Of a stretch of DNA of 64,000 nucleotides, positions 55,482-63,963 are shown in pieces. The DNA is from Planctomycetota bacterium. GTDB lineage: Bacteria > Planctomycetota > Phycisphaerae > Sedimentisphaerales > Anaerohalosphaeraceae. Position 1 is the first letter of the stretch. Each line of letters starts with the position of its first letter. The stretch spans positions 1-64,000 of the forward strand of contig VRUI01000017.1 in NCBI GenBank assembly GCA_019456225.1, written 5' to 3'. Both the position numbers and the translations under genes were made by a program. The notes beneath the pieces are model-generated. The model ran no database searches, was not told where the DNA came from, and saw only the letters and a list, made by a program, of their open reading frames with translations.

Positions 55482-55950
55482 ATACTGGCCCCCTGAAGAA
55501 GCGAGACACTTGTTAGGGTGTATGTTATGATGTATTTCTCCGGTGTAATGAGCCGTAGGCGAATGAAACCGGAGAAATACACTCGAAAACTTGAAAGGAG
55601 TCTAATATGGGTAGAAGAAGTGCAGCGTTTAACACCCTCGCTGCCGCTTAAAATTGACTTGATTTTAAGGGAGCACTACGGTCTTCAGCAGAAAGACAAA
55701 AAAACCCAAAAAGCCCAATAACCCAAAAGCCCAAAAGCCCCAAAGTCCAAAAGCCCAAAAGTCCCAAAACCCAATAACCCAAAAGCCCAAAAGCCCCAAA
55801 GTCCAAAAGCCCAAAAGTCCCAAAACCCAATAACCCAAAAGTCCAAAAACCCCAAAGTCCAAAAACCCAAAAGCCCCAAAGTCCAAAAACCCAAAAGTGC
55901 GCGCTATGTCGACGAGCGACATTCCGGGTCAACATATACTATTGGCCCTG
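55482..55950 (+). repeat. Dispersed element copy interrupted by a tandem array
   Basis: The left (55,482-55,672) and right (55,900-55,950) parts match the minus-strand element at the window start. Between them is a tandem array (55,714-55,895). Short frames in both copies encode related peptides (MYVMMYFSGVMSRRRMKPEK here), but none has protein-like length or conserved ends, so the element is probably non-coding or decayed. Confidence 0.6.
55714..55895. repeat. Tandem repeat array, period 56 bases
   Basis: A higher-order unit of 56 bases, itself built from CCCAAAAGCC-like 10-mers. It starts at 55,714, 55,770 and 55,826: the first two units are nearly identical and the third is degenerate. 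It has no unique spacers, so it is not a CRISPR array. Confidence 0.85.
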
Positions 55951-56042
55951 TAACTTGTCTTTATCTGCAGTTTTTGGGATGAAAAAGCAAAATCAAAAAA
56001 CGAGATTGTATTGCGGCAAACAGGCTCGCGGCACCTCGGGGG

Positions 56043-57020
56043 CTATGGTTTTTCGGCGAGCATTATTGCTCTTATCGGGGCTGGGTGTCCCTCTATTGTT
56101 AGGTTTTCGTTTTGCTTGTCCAGATAGTCTGGCAAGGATTCGTAGTGCATCCACTCTGTGCTGCGTTGTTCTTTGGTGGTTGTTTTTGTTATGTCTATTA
56201 TCCTTGCGTTGACGAATCCGGCGGCCTCTACCCATTTTTTAAGAAGGGCCGGCGACGGTATGTTCCAAACGTTTCGCATCTTTCCGTATCTGCCTTCAGG
56301 TACGAGCATTTCTTCGCCGTCGCTTTCGATTACCAGGGTTTCGAGCACCAGTTCACCGCCGGATTTCAATGCCCCCTTAAGTCGTTCGATATGTTCGGCC
56401 GCATCCTTGCGGTGATACAGTACCCCCATCGAAAAAACCGCATCAAAGCAATGAGCGTCTACAGGCATCTCGTCAATACCCAGCGGCAGTACGGAGGCCA
56501 TATCAGTCTGCACATATTTATTCAATAGCTGAAATTGTGTCACAAACAGCAGCATAGGGTCGATCCCAACAACAGCTGTTGCACCTGCTCCGAGCATTCT
56601 CAAACAGTGATACCCGTTGCCGCATCCAACATCCAAAACGGTTTTGCCGGCAAGTGGTTTGATGCAGCCGATAAGCCTTTGCCATTTCAGATCGGACCGC
56701 CATTCGGTGTCGATCTTAATGCCGAACAGCTCAAACGGCCCCTTACGCCATGGGTGCAGTTTCATCAGGTTTTCGATGATTTCAGGTCGCAGTTTCGCGT
56801 CAACGTCGCCGGCGCTGCCAATGCCGACAGTGTCGCTGCTGAGATCAATAGCCAAACCATCAACTGCCGGAAGCGCCTCTATCGCGGCAAACCATTTTGC
56901 CAGGTCGCCATGTTTAAGGTTTACAAAATAATTCTCGATCCCAGGCGCAATATCAGCGGCAAATTTTTCCAGCCCTGAATTGCCCAGATGGGTTAAGAAT
57001 TTTTGGAAATCTATTTTCAT
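56043..57020 (-). CDS. cmoB: tRNA U34 carboxymethyltransferase CmoB
   Basis: Protein of 325 residues, the same length as Escherichia coli CmoB (323). It transfers the carboxymethyl group of carboxy-SAM to 5-hydroxyuridine-34 of certain tRNAs, giving cmo5U. It shows the SAM/Cx-SAM fold VLDVGCGNGYHCLRMLGAGA, HPWRKGPFELFGIKIDTEWRSDLKW upstream of it (highly typical of CmoB), VFSMGVLYHRKD and MRNVWNIPS. Its ATG overlaps the cmoA stop by four bases (ATGA), so the pair is coupled. Confidence 0.95.
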   Translation of the reverse strand: MKIDFQKFLTHLGNSGLEKFAADIAPGIENYFVNLKHGDLAKWFAAIEALPAVDGLAIDLSSDTVGIGSAGDVDAKLRPEIIENLMKLHPWRKGPFELFGIKIDTEWRSDLKWQRLIGCIKPLAGKTVLDVGCGNGYHCLRMLGAGATAVVGIDPMLLFVTQFQLLNKYVQTDMASVLPLGIDEMPVDAHCFDAVFSMGVLYHRKDAAEHIERLKGALKSGGELVLETLVIESDGEEMLVPEGRYGKMRNVWNIPSPALLKKWVEAAGFVNARIIDITKTTTKEQRSTEWMHYESLPDYLDKQNENLTIEGHPAPIRAIMLAEKP

Positions 57021-57751
57021 TTGAACGCTGCAAGTGAGACAAAGTTAAAGCATTTAAACCATACGTAGGACTTTTTGAATCCCGCCTCGGAAAGTCGTTT
57101 CTGGTGCGTTTTCAGGGTGTCCGGGATCAGTACGTTTTCCAGCGATTTTCGTTTCTGGCTGACCTCCATATCGCTGTAACCGTGCAGTTTTTTAAAGTTA
57201 TGGTGCATGCTGATCTGGAAGTCGTCTTCGTCGCTGTCTTCATAGGCGATCTTTTCGGAAAGGACCAGCACGCCGCCATCGTTGGTTCCGTCGTAAATCT
57301 TTTGTATCATTTCATCACGTCTTGTGGGCGCAAGAAACTGGAGTACGAAATTCATTACGGCGACAGAGGCGTTTTCGATCTTCATGTCGAGTATATCTGA
57401 CTGAATAATATCGACAGGCACATCGCAAGAGTCCGCCTCAACGATCTTGCGGCATTTCTCGACCATCGCCGCCGAATTGTCAACGGCGGTAATGCGGCAG
57501 TTGTCGGCAGCGATCCCATGCCGCATCGCCAGCGTCGAAGCACCCAGCGAACACCCCAGGTCATAGCAATTGCTCCCGGCGGAGGCGTACTGTTCGGCGA
57601 TAACCTTCGTCATTGCGATAACGGTAGCATACCCCGGCACAGACCGCTGGATCATATCATCAAAGACCGACACAACCTGCTCGTCAAAAACAAAATCCGA
57701 AATACGCTCACGGTACTCAGAAAAAATACGATCACTTTTATTGTTACTCAT
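57017..57751 (-). CDS. cmoA: Carboxy-SAM synthase CmoA
   Basis: Protein of 244 residues that makes carboxy-S-adenosyl-methionine from SAM and prephenate for CmoB. Marks: FVFDEQVVSVFDDMIQRSVPGY, NCYDLGCSLGASTLAMRHG (the nucleotide-binding loop) and MNFVLQFLAPTRRDEMIQKI, all standard for CmoA. Length is usual (E. coli 247). It is the first gene of a two-gene unit; no good ribosome site is visible before its ATG. Confidence 0.95.
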   Translation of the reverse strand: MSNNKSDRIFSEYRERISDFVFDEQVVSVFDDMIQRSVPGYATVIAMTKVIAEQYASAGSNCYDLGCSLGASTLAMRHGIAADNCRITAVDNSAAMVEKCRKIVEADSCDVPVDIIQSDILDMKIENASVAVMNFVLQFLAPTRRDEMIQKIYDGTNDGGVLVLSEKIAYEDSDEDDFQISMHHNFKKLHGYSDMEVSQKRKSLENVLIPDTLKTHQKRLSEAGFKKSYVWFKCFNFVSLAAFK

Positions 57752-57886
57752 GCAAAAAATCCGCTAAAAATCAAATCATTTCTCAGCCCATAAGTCTATC
57801 ACAAATTCGCAAAAAATGAGACATCATTTTTTATATAAACGGACAATTTGGTCGATTTTCGGGATTTGAGAGGTTTTTTACATAAG

Positions 57887-59185
57887 TCACGAAAGGAAGA
57901 ATTTAACTCGATCTTCAAGATCGCTGTCTTTTATCGTCTCTTTTGCTTCGTTTAGTGCGCCGGTTTTTGCGTTGTCGGCGCCGGTCATTATTTTATAGGC
58001 CTGCTGCCGCTCGCCGTCTATCGTTTTCATCTGCCCTGTAAGACCGATGTCGGCGATCGCGCTGTGGGCGCATCCGTTGGGGCACCCGGAGATCGCGATG
58101 GTCTTGTCAGTTCCAGAGCCTTTTAATGCCTTAGATAATCTTGCCGCTGCTTCGGGGCAGTTTGCAAGTCCGTTAGGGCACGTCGTATTTCCCGGGCAAG
58201 CGATGATCATCGGCAGATCGGTGAACGCCTGCAATTCGCTCGGAAGTTCAAAGCTGTTTTCCGAGTAGATGTCAATGCCGTGGCTCAGATTAATCCGGAT
58301 GTGGGCGCCGGCGTCCTGCACTGCTTTGGCCAGCGACAGGGCGTCTTGGACGTCCAGGTTACCGGCGATGGTTTGGATAGTCGCGATTTTAGTTGTTGCC
58401 AACCCCTTACTCAGCCGCTGCTGCTGCACTTGCGGCAGTTTCTTTTCCCCGTCGAAATATTCATTGAGCAGTTCCACAAAGGCCGCATCGCCCAGGCGTT
58501 GCCTTACGTGACGCAATCTTGCCTTGCGGCGGTTTTCACGGTCGCCATGCTCTGCAAACAATTTCGCTGCCGCCAGTCCCAAAGGGATCACTTCGTCAAT
58601 CGAAAGTTCCTCGAAAAGTACGATGCCGGTTTCTGGTTTTGGTCCGAGCGAGCCTGCGCCTACTACCTTTACTGTATCTGCCGATGTTGCTATAAATGCC
58701 AGGCAGTTGGCGTATGGTCTCGACTTCGGATCTGCGCAGCCCGCAAAGCTGACCTTGAACTTGCGGTGCATCTGGTCGAGAACGTCGCTTTGGCCGAATG
58801 CCTGCTTCATCTGTATAGCCAGCGGTTCTACGTCCCAGGCGTCGGCGTTAAACTTGCAGCACGGGCAGACCGTTATATTTCTAAGGCTGTCACTGCCGGC
58901 GCCGAACGTGGCGAATCCGACAGCCTCAATTCTGTCGAGCACCGTCTGTGCATCTGCGTCGGCGACATTGTGAAACTCAATGTCCTGCCTCGTAGTCAGG
59001 TGCAGGGGGGTTGAGCCTGTTAGTTCTATCGCGATTTCCGCGATTTGCCGAAGCTGGTCAGCTGTTATATTTCCGGCGAATATTGGTATTCTCTGCATAA
59101 AGAGACCTTCCTGTTTTTGCGGGTATGTTCCGAAAAGTTTTGTAGGTTTCGGGTTGATCCGATTTTCAAATATTGTGTCAGTCAT
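57887..59185 (-). CDS. Ferredoxin-type sulfite (or nitrite) reductase
   Basis: Siroheme and 4Fe-4S reductase of 432 residues; context points to sulfite reduction to sulfide. The cluster/siroheme cysteines form CPGNTTC (C-x5-C) and GCPNGC (C-x3-C) in the C-terminal half, the standard spacing. The first half keeps the family start PLHLTTRQDIEFHNV and DSLRNITVC. It is shorter than common assimilatory enzymes (about 550-600). Extra cysteines in the first half (VCPCCKF and AGCADPKSRPYANC) are unusual. AAAGGA lies 9 bases before the ATG. Last gene of the sulfate-assimilation series. Confidence 0.88.
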   Translation of the reverse strand: MTDTIFENRINPKPTKLFGTYPQKQEGLFMQRIPIFAGNITADQLRQIAEIAIELTGSTPLHLTTRQDIEFHNVADADAQTVLDRIEAVGFATFGAGSDSLRNITVCPCCKFNADAWDVEPLAIQMKQAFGQSDVLDQMHRKFKVSFAGCADPKSRPYANCLAFIATSADTVKVVGAGSLGPKPETGIVLFEELSIDEVIPLGLAAAKLFAEHGDRENRRKARLRHVRQRLGDAAFVELLNEYFDGEKKLPQVQQQRLSKGLATTKIATIQTIAGNLDVQDALSLAKAVQDAGAHIRINLSHGIDIYSENSFELPSELQAFTDLPMIIACPGNTTCPNGLANCPEAAARLSKALKGSGTDKTIAISGCPNGCAHSAIADIGLTGQMKTIDGERQQAYKIMTGADNAKTGALNEAKETIKDSDLEDRVKFFLS

Positions 59186-59213
59186 AGCGATTTATCCTTT
59201 GTTCTAAAAACGC

Positions 59214-59229
59214 GGGAGCGCAAGCTCCC
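59214..59229 (-). repeat. GGGAGC-GCAA-GCTCCC hairpin, copy 3
   Basis: Same palindrome as 35,295-35,310, upstream of the sulfite reductase gene. On the minus strand it is followed by GCG and TTTTT, the best terminator-like context among the three copies. Confidence 0.7.
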
Positions 59230-59352
59230 CCGATCTGATTCAACGAAAAGATTAATGCCCAAAAGTCTCACAAACCTAAACGCCTTTTCTCTATATTTTT
59301 AATCCGCGTAATCTGCGTAATCCGCGGATAAATTCATTTACTTCTCCCTTTT

Positions 59353-61200
59353 TTACAAATAATACTCCGGCAGATAGTTCCGTTCCGTCAGCAGTTTCGC
59401 GATCGCTGTCGCTGATTGCTCTGTATTTGAACCGGAGTCCAGATGCAAGTCAAGCTTTGAATCGGTTAGTGTTTCAGAGTCTATGCCTACTACCAGCGAT
59501 TGGCCCGGATGGTTCAGCCTTTTCAGGATCGACAGTTCATATTCTTCCAGCTCGCTTACCGTCGCAATCATGATCATCCCGGCATCTGTGAAGAGGTGCG
59601 AGATTTCGCCCAGCCGCCTGATGTATTCGTCGCGAAGGTTTTCGTTGTCTATGTCGCTGTCTATTCCAAGCAGTGAGTTGTCCAGGCCCAGGTAGTAGAC
59701 GTGTCTTCCGGCCTCGAAGAGTTTTTCTTCGAGCTTCTGGGCCACGCTTATTTTACCGGTTCCCGCCGGTCCGCTTATTACGACGAGCGTGGATTTCTGG
59801 CCGCAGCGTTCAGCACGTTTCAGTGGAGTGATCCGGCTTCGCTGCCAACTCTTTTCACGCTGGATAACGTGGGCGGTGATCAGGTCGTTGCTGTTTTCTT
59901 CAGCTTCGAGGATTACGCCGCCGCCTGCGATCTGATAGTTGTCGATCAGCACGAAACGGCCAGTCTGGGCGATGTCTGCCGATAGATCAAAAGCAATCGG
60001 CTTAACGGTTTCCAGAACACACTCTGTCACGTCATGCCGCTCGATATGAGAGCGGTTGTTTTCAGTGGAAAGATCCGACGCGTCCAGTACGGTGTTAATG
60101 CTTTTTAGCCACACCGGAACCCTCGCCGTCGCCAGCTTTAATATGTAGCGCTTATTAAAGATAAGCGGCTCTTTGCCCAGCCAGAACAGGCTTGTCTTAA
60201 GCTGAGTCGATATCTTCGGTGCAGGCTCATCCGCCCTGGAGACTATCTCGCCAGGCTGGATATAGATCTGCTTTTCCATCGTAAACCCGGTTGACTGGCC
60301 GGCGAAGGCACTGTTTGTACTCGGTGCGTTGAACACTTCAATGGTGGAAACTTTCGACCGTTTTCCGGACGGGTAGAATACTACCTCGTCGCCGACATTC
60401 AGAGTGCCGGTTTCGATGTTGCCGGCGATTATCCTGCGGTCGTCATCCTCCTCGGTGAATTTGTAGATGTCCTGAATGGGAAGACGCAGCGGCTGATCGA
60501 CCGGTGCGGGCTCTTTTTTAAACTCATCAAGAGACTGCAAAATCGTCGGCCCGTCGTACCAGCTCATTATTTTACTGGGTGTGGCGATGAAGTCTCCGTC
60601 GCGGGCGCTTACCGGTATGAACCGTTCGGCTTTGACGTTTATCTGCGATAGGAAGTCGGTGTATTCCGCGCATACCGCGTTGAATACGTCTTGTGAGTGG
60701 TCGACCAGGTCCATCTTGTTGACCGCGACGACGATCTGCTTAATGCCAAGCATGCTAAGCAGGTAACCGTGCCGGCGTGAGTTTTCCTGTACGCCTTCGT
60801 AGGCATCGATCAACAGAACGGCCGCTTCTGCACGGGCAGCTCCGCTGATCATGTTTTTCAGGAACTCGATATGCCCGGGTGCGTCGATCAGGATATACTC
60901 GCGTTTGTCGGATTTAAAGAAGCATCTCGCAGAATCAATAGTTATCCCCTGTGCCTGCTCATCTTTTAACGCGTCCAGCAGAAAAGCATATTCGAATGGT
61001 CGTGCGTTCTGTGCGCAGCGGGCCTTAACCTCTTCAAGCTTTCCCTGCGGAAGCGAGTTTGTATCGGCCAGCAGCCGACCAACGAGAGTACTTTTGCCAT
61101 GGTCAACATGCCCAATAATCACAATATTCATCTTCTGGCGATCGCTAAACTCCTGCGATTGCTCGATTGATAAATTCTCAAATTCTGTTGTATTATTCAT
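59353..61200 (-). CDS. cysN: Sulfate adenylyltransferase subunit CysN with a degenerate CysC domain
   Basis: Protein of about 615 residues. Residues 1-430 are the GTPase subunit of ATP sulfurylase: [43 protein letters not shown], with beta-barrel domains after. It works with CysD to make APS. Residues about 455-615 resemble APS kinase ([20 protein letters not shown]), but the P-loop Ser/Thr after Lys is Ile and the DGD-N-R motif reads LGLDNSLLG, so kinase activity is doubtful. The start at 61,200 has AAGGA upstream. A large hairpin separates it from cysD. Confidence 0.92.
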   Translation of the reverse strand: MNNTTEFENLSIEQSQEFSDRQKMNIVIIGHVDHGKSTLVGRLLADTNSLPQGKLEEVKARCAQNARPFEYAFLLDALKDEQAQGITIDSARCFFKSDKREYILIDAPGHIEFLKNMISGAARAEAAVLLIDAYEGVQENSRRHGYLLSMLGIKQIVVAVNKMDLVDHSQDVFNAVCAEYTDFLSQINVKAERFIPVSARDGDFIATPSKIMSWYDGPTILQSLDEFKKEPAPVDQPLRLPIQDIYKFTEEDDDRRIIAGNIETGTLNVGDEVVFYPSGKRSKVSTIEVFNAPSTNSAFAGQSTGFTMEKQIYIQPGEIVSRADEPAPKISTQLKTSLFWLGKEPLIFNKRYILKLATARVPVWLKSINTVLDASDLSTENNRSHIERHDVTECVLETVKPIAFDLSADIAQTGRFVLIDNYQIAGGGVILEAEENSNDLITAHVIQREKSWQRSRITPLKRAERCGQKSTLVVISGPAGTGKISVAQKLEEKLFEAGRHVYYLGLDNSLLGIDSDIDNENLRDEYIRRLGEISHLFTDAGMIMIATVSELEEYELSILKRLNHPGQSLVVGIDSETLTDSKLDLHLDSGSNTEQSATAIAKLLTERNYLPEYYL

Positions 61201-61237
61201 AATTCGATATTCCTTAGTTGCCTGCAATATACTTTCA

Positions 61238-61313
61238 GGGTGGCACCTTCAAGCGAAGCTTGTGGGTGCTCTGTGTCAAACACCCACAAGCCTGCGGCTT
61301 GAAGGTGCCACCC
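61238..61313. repeat. Large perfect hairpin between cysD and cysN
   Basis: Outer arms at 61,238-61,254 and 61,297-61,313 are exact complements over 17 bases (GGGTGGCACCTTCAAGC). Inner arms at 61,259-61,268 and 61,281-61,290 (CTTGTGGGTG) are exact complements over 10 bases, around a 12-base loop. No T-run follows on either strand, so it is more likely an element insertion or RNA-stability structure than a terminator. Confidence 0.85.
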
Positions 61314-61346
61314 ATTATTTCTTTTGGCAAGATGCCGGTAGTTTCT

Positions 61347-62240
61347 TTACATATAACCGTCACGTCGCAGTGTTTCCAAACCACCGCCGTCTTCGGCGTC
61401 TTGCTGGCGGCCGGAGCGTTCGGCAATGTCAGCGAACTTTCCGCCTGCCAGTTCGTCAATTATTTCCTGTACGTTCTTTGCCGTCGAATCCACTGTCCCG
61501 GTACAAGGGGCGCATCCTAATGACCTGTAGCGTTTTCCGTTTCCATTGTCAAAATACAGGTCGATTATGGGGATGTTTTCCCTCTGAATGTATTGCCAGA
61601 TGTTCAGTTCTGTCCAGTCGAGCAGGGGGTGTATCCGTATATGTGTCCCCGGGGCAAAATCCGTGTTAAACTGGTTCCATAGTTCCGGCGGCTGTTCGGC
61701 GATGTCCCATTCGCTGTGATGGTCGCGCGGCGAGAAGTACCGCTCTTTGCTTCGGCTGCCTTCTTCGTCTGCGCGGGCCCCGACTATTACGCCGGTAAAC
61801 GCCTGCGGGTTCTCGTCCAGTTCGTATTTGCCGGTTTTATGGTTCATAACCTGCCGTGGCCAATCGCCGCTTAGCGTGTGTTTGAGCGGTTCGCTTTTTA
61901 GCTTTTTGCAGCATGCGATTCGGTCGAGATTACCATCGGGAAAAGTCTGCTTGCTTTCGAGAGCTTTAGTGTTTTGGCCGACGATCATGTGGAGATTCCA
62001 CTCTAAAGCGAAGCGGTCGCGGTACTCGATCATTGACGGTATCTTGTTGCCCGTATCAATGTGCATCAGCGGGATCGGGACATGCCCGAAGAAAGCTTTG
62101 CGAGCCAGCCACAACAGAACGGTGCTGTCCTTACCGATAGACCACAGCATCACAAGATCCTTAAAAGACCTGTAAGCCTGCCGAAGTATATAAACGCTCT
62201 GAGCTTCCAGAACATCAAGTTGAGTCATAGTATTTTCCAT
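61347..62240 (-). CDS. cysD: Sulfate adenylyltransferase subunit CysD
   Basis: Protein of 297 residues, the ATP pyrophosphatase subunit of ATP sulfurylase, which makes APS from sulfate and ATP. PP-loop motif [20 protein letters not shown], then [40 protein letters not shown] and the C-terminal [12 protein letters not shown], all conserved. Length matches the family (about 300). It lies between cysH and cysN on the same strand. A second ATG four codons in (62,228) is possible. Confidence 0.95.
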   Translation of the reverse strand: MENTMTQLDVLEAQSVYILRQAYRSFKDLVMLWSIGKDSTVLLWLARKAFFGHVPIPLMHIDTGNKIPSMIEYRDRFALEWNLHMIVGQNTKALESKQTFPDGNLDRIACCKKLKSEPLKHTLSGDWPRQVMNHKTGKYELDENPQAFTGVIVGARADEEGSRSKERYFSPRDHHSEWDIAEQPPELWNQFNTDFAPGTHIRIHPLLDWTELNIWQYIQRENIPIIDLYFDNGNGKRYRSLGCAPCTGTVDSTAKNVQEIIDELAGGKFADIAERSGRQQDAEDGGGLETLRRDGYM

Positions 62241-62333
62241 AATTAATTATCATCCCCAAAATATAATTCTTTATTTGGCAACAAGTTACATTAAAAACCA
62301 TATAATACTAACTTCTGCCTTTATTTCTCTTTT

Positions 62334-62505
62334 TTTTAAAATCTTTTCTCTTATCTCTCTCTTTTCCTCGTTTTCCTCTGTGGCAAAATAACCGCCAGAA
62401 ACAAAACTGCCATAACAAAAGTTGCAAGCAGTATTCCACAAATCAAACAACGCTGTTTTTTACTTCATTATTCGATATTCCGTGTTGGATATTGGATATT
62501 TATTT
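62334..62505 (-). repeat. Extended dispersed repeat, copy B
   Basis: Inverted relative of 22,604-22,760. Read on the minus strand it contains GGAATATCGAATAATGAAG, ACAGCGTTGTTTG, CTTGCAACTTTTGTTATGGC and CCACAGAGGAAAACGAGG in the same order. It lies in the cysH-cysD gap. Confidence 0.7.
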
Positions 62506-62508
62506 TTT

Positions 62509-63225
62509 TCATTTAAGATGAAGCCCGCATTCCTTATGTTCGGGTTTTTCCCACCACCAACGGCCCGCACGAATATCCTGGCCGTCTTCAACCGCCCTTG
62601 TGCACGGTGCGCATCCGATGCTTGGGTATCCCTTATCGTGCAGGGCGTTGTAGGGAACTTTGTTTTCTCTTATGTAGTCCCACACCTGCTCGGTCGTCCA
62701 GTCAAGCAGCGGCGACAGTTTGATCACATTAAAATTGCTGTCCCACTGGATGGGCTCGAGGTCTTCCCTTGTGACCGACTGTTCTTTGCGAAGGCCGCAT
62801 ATCCAGACCTGCACGTCTTTCAGTGCACGTTTAAGCGGTTCGATCTTTCTGATGTGGCAGCAGTTTTTGCGGTTTTCCAGGCTATGATAGAAGGAGTTTG
62901 GCCCGTGATCCAGCAGCATTTGTTCTATCAGCCGGCTGTCTGGAAACATCATTCTAATATTGATGTCGTATTTGTCGTTAGTTTTTTCGATGACATCATA
63001 AGTCTCTTGCGGCAGACGGCCGGTGTCAAGAGTGAATATCTCTGTTGTCGATTTTATCTTGCATATCATGTCTGTAAGCACCTGGTCCTCTGCGGCCATA
63101 CTGGAGGAAAAGGCGACTTTGCCCTGGTAGTCCCGCAGGAAGTATCCCAGCAGGTCCTGGGCCGAATATCCGGCAAGCTCGGTTTTCAAGTGTTCCAGTG
63201 ACGATGATTTTTGTTCTTTTGCCAT
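62509..63225 (-). CDS. cysH: APS reductase (4Fe-4S, assimilatory type)
   Basis: Protein of 238 residues that reduces APS to sulfite using thioredoxin or glutaredoxin. PP-loop-like VAFSSSMAAEDQVLTDM, TLDTGRLPQETYDVI, then the cluster cysteines KNCCHIRK near residue 120 and GCAPC near 204 (CC...CxxC) and the catalytic ECGLH at the C-terminus. The CC/CxxC pair marks the 4Fe-4S APS-specific branch, as opposed to PAPS reductases that lack it. The start at 63,225 is preferred; an upstream ATG at 63,291 overlaps the DUF2061 gene. Confidence 0.93.
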   Translation of the reverse strand: MAKEQKSSSLEHLKTELAGYSAQDLLGYFLRDYQGKVAFSSSMAAEDQVLTDMICKIKSTTEIFTLDTGRLPQETYDVIEKTNDKYDINIRMMFPDSRLIEQMLLDHGPNSFYHSLENRKNCCHIRKIEPLKRALKDVQVWICGLRKEQSVTREDLEPIQWDSNFNVIKLSPLLDWTTEQVWDYIRENKVPYNALHDKGYPSIGCAPCTRAVEDGQDIRAGRWWWEKPEHKECGLHLK

Positions 63226-63239
63226 TATGATTCTTCTTT

Positions 63240-63461
63240 CTATATCTGGTAGTCGGGCTCTTTCATTTTTCCAAAGTTCGAACGAATCCACGCTCGTTCA
63301 TGTAAATAGTATGCCGCAAATTTTATAAACGTATCCAGCAGACCGATCTTAGCGGCAGTTTCAACCGATCCGATCATTATCCAAGAGACCAAAAATGTAA
63401 CAAAAGTGGCAATAACACGCCAACTCAGTGCCTTGGCAATACTTCTTCTATGTGATTCCAT
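63240..63461 (-). CDS. DUF2061 small membrane protein
   Basis: Protein of 73 residues with the DUF2061 pattern: RRSIAKALSWRVIATFVTFLVSW, then ETAAKIGLLDTFIKFAAYYLHERAW. Two membrane segments are predicted. DUF2061 genes often lie near sulfate assimilation genes, but the function is unknown. AGGGG lies 5 bases before the ATG; the gene is 49 bases after the Rrf2-type gene and 14 bases before cysH. Confidence 0.9.
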   Translation of the reverse strand: MESHRRSIAKALSWRVIATFVTFLVSWIMIGSVETAAKIGLLDTFIKFAAYYLHERAWIRSNFGKMKEPDYQI

Positions 63462-63474
63462 TGTTACCCCTGTA

Positions 63475-63504
63475 ATCCTATGTCCTGGTAGGATATAGTG
63501 TCAA
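63475..63504 (-). promoter_or_regulatory. Possible operator/promoter before the DUF2061-cysH genes
   Basis: On the minus strand TTGACA (63,504-63,499) and TAGGAT (63,480-63,475) are 18 bases apart, and an inverted repeat ATCCTA/TAGGAT spans the spacer and the second element. It could be a promoter with an overlapping Rrf2-type operator. The predicted start would fall at the ribosome site of the DUF2061 gene, so an operator alone or a chance match is also possible. Confidence 0.3.
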
Positions 63505-63510
63505 AAAAAA

Positions 63511-63963
63511 CTAAATAATATAATTTGCGACATATTCGGCTCTGTTTTTCAATTCTTCGTCAAGCATGTCTTTTAGTGTCATCTCTTCGCAGATCTCGCT
63601 AATTGCCTGATTTATTCTGCTTATTGCGTGTTTTAAGACGAAATCACCCCTGTGTTTTGGCTGCATATTAGGCGGTTCAAAGCTCTCAGGCGATTTCTCT
63701 AAAAAACGTATTACCTGGGCTATCGTTATCGCCTCAGGCGATTTGGCAAGCAGGTATCCGCCGGATTTGCCCCGTACAGAGCGAACAAACCCGCCATGTT
63801 TCAGATCGTTGAGTATGATCTCCAAAAAGCGAGACGGTATTCCCTGAGCCTTTGCAAGTGTTCGTACGCAAACCGGAGCACTTCGGCGTCGCAAAGCAAG
63901 CTCGAACAGGGCCTTAATCGCATAGCTGCTCTTTTTCGAAATATTAAAATAAGTAAGCGTCAT
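63511..63963 (-). CDS. Rrf2 family transcriptional regulator (CymR-like)
   Basis: Protein of 150 residues with the Rrf2 winged helix: SKKSSYAIKALFELALRR, VRTLAKAQGIPSRFLEIILNDLKHGGFVRSVRGKSGGYLLAKSPEAITIAQVI. The three cysteines that hold the cluster in IscR/NsrR types are not present, so it is closer to CymR, which senses cysteine supply through partner proteins. At the head of the sulfate-assimilation genes it is the natural candidate regulator. GAGG lies about 7 bases before the ATG. Confidence 0.92.
   Translation of the reverse strand: MTLTYFNISKKSSYAIKALFELALRRRSAPVCVRTLAKAQGIPSRFLEIILNDLKHGGFVRSVRGKSGGYLLAKSPEAITIAQVIRFLEKSPESFEPPNMQPKHRGDFVLKHAISRINQAISEICEEMTLKDMLDEELKNRAEYVANYII

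Noticed and set aside
55714-55895. Possible CRISPR array
   Set aside because: The 56-base units are low-complexity 10-mers without unique spacers, and no cas genes are nearby.
55648-55935. Minus-strand frames encoding FGLLGFWTLGLLGF-type hydrophobic peptides
   Set aside because: They are only the translation of the tandem repeat, open in three frames at once, with no ribosome site or upstream gene.
60851-61669. A 272-codon plus-strand frame over the cysN/cysD junction
   Set aside because: It spans two conserved minus-strand genes and the hairpin between them; composition is not protein-like.
62422-63201. A 259-codon plus-strand frame opposite cysH
   Set aside because: Antisense of cysH; the apparent hydrophobic stretches are mirror images of its codons and of the dispersed repeat.
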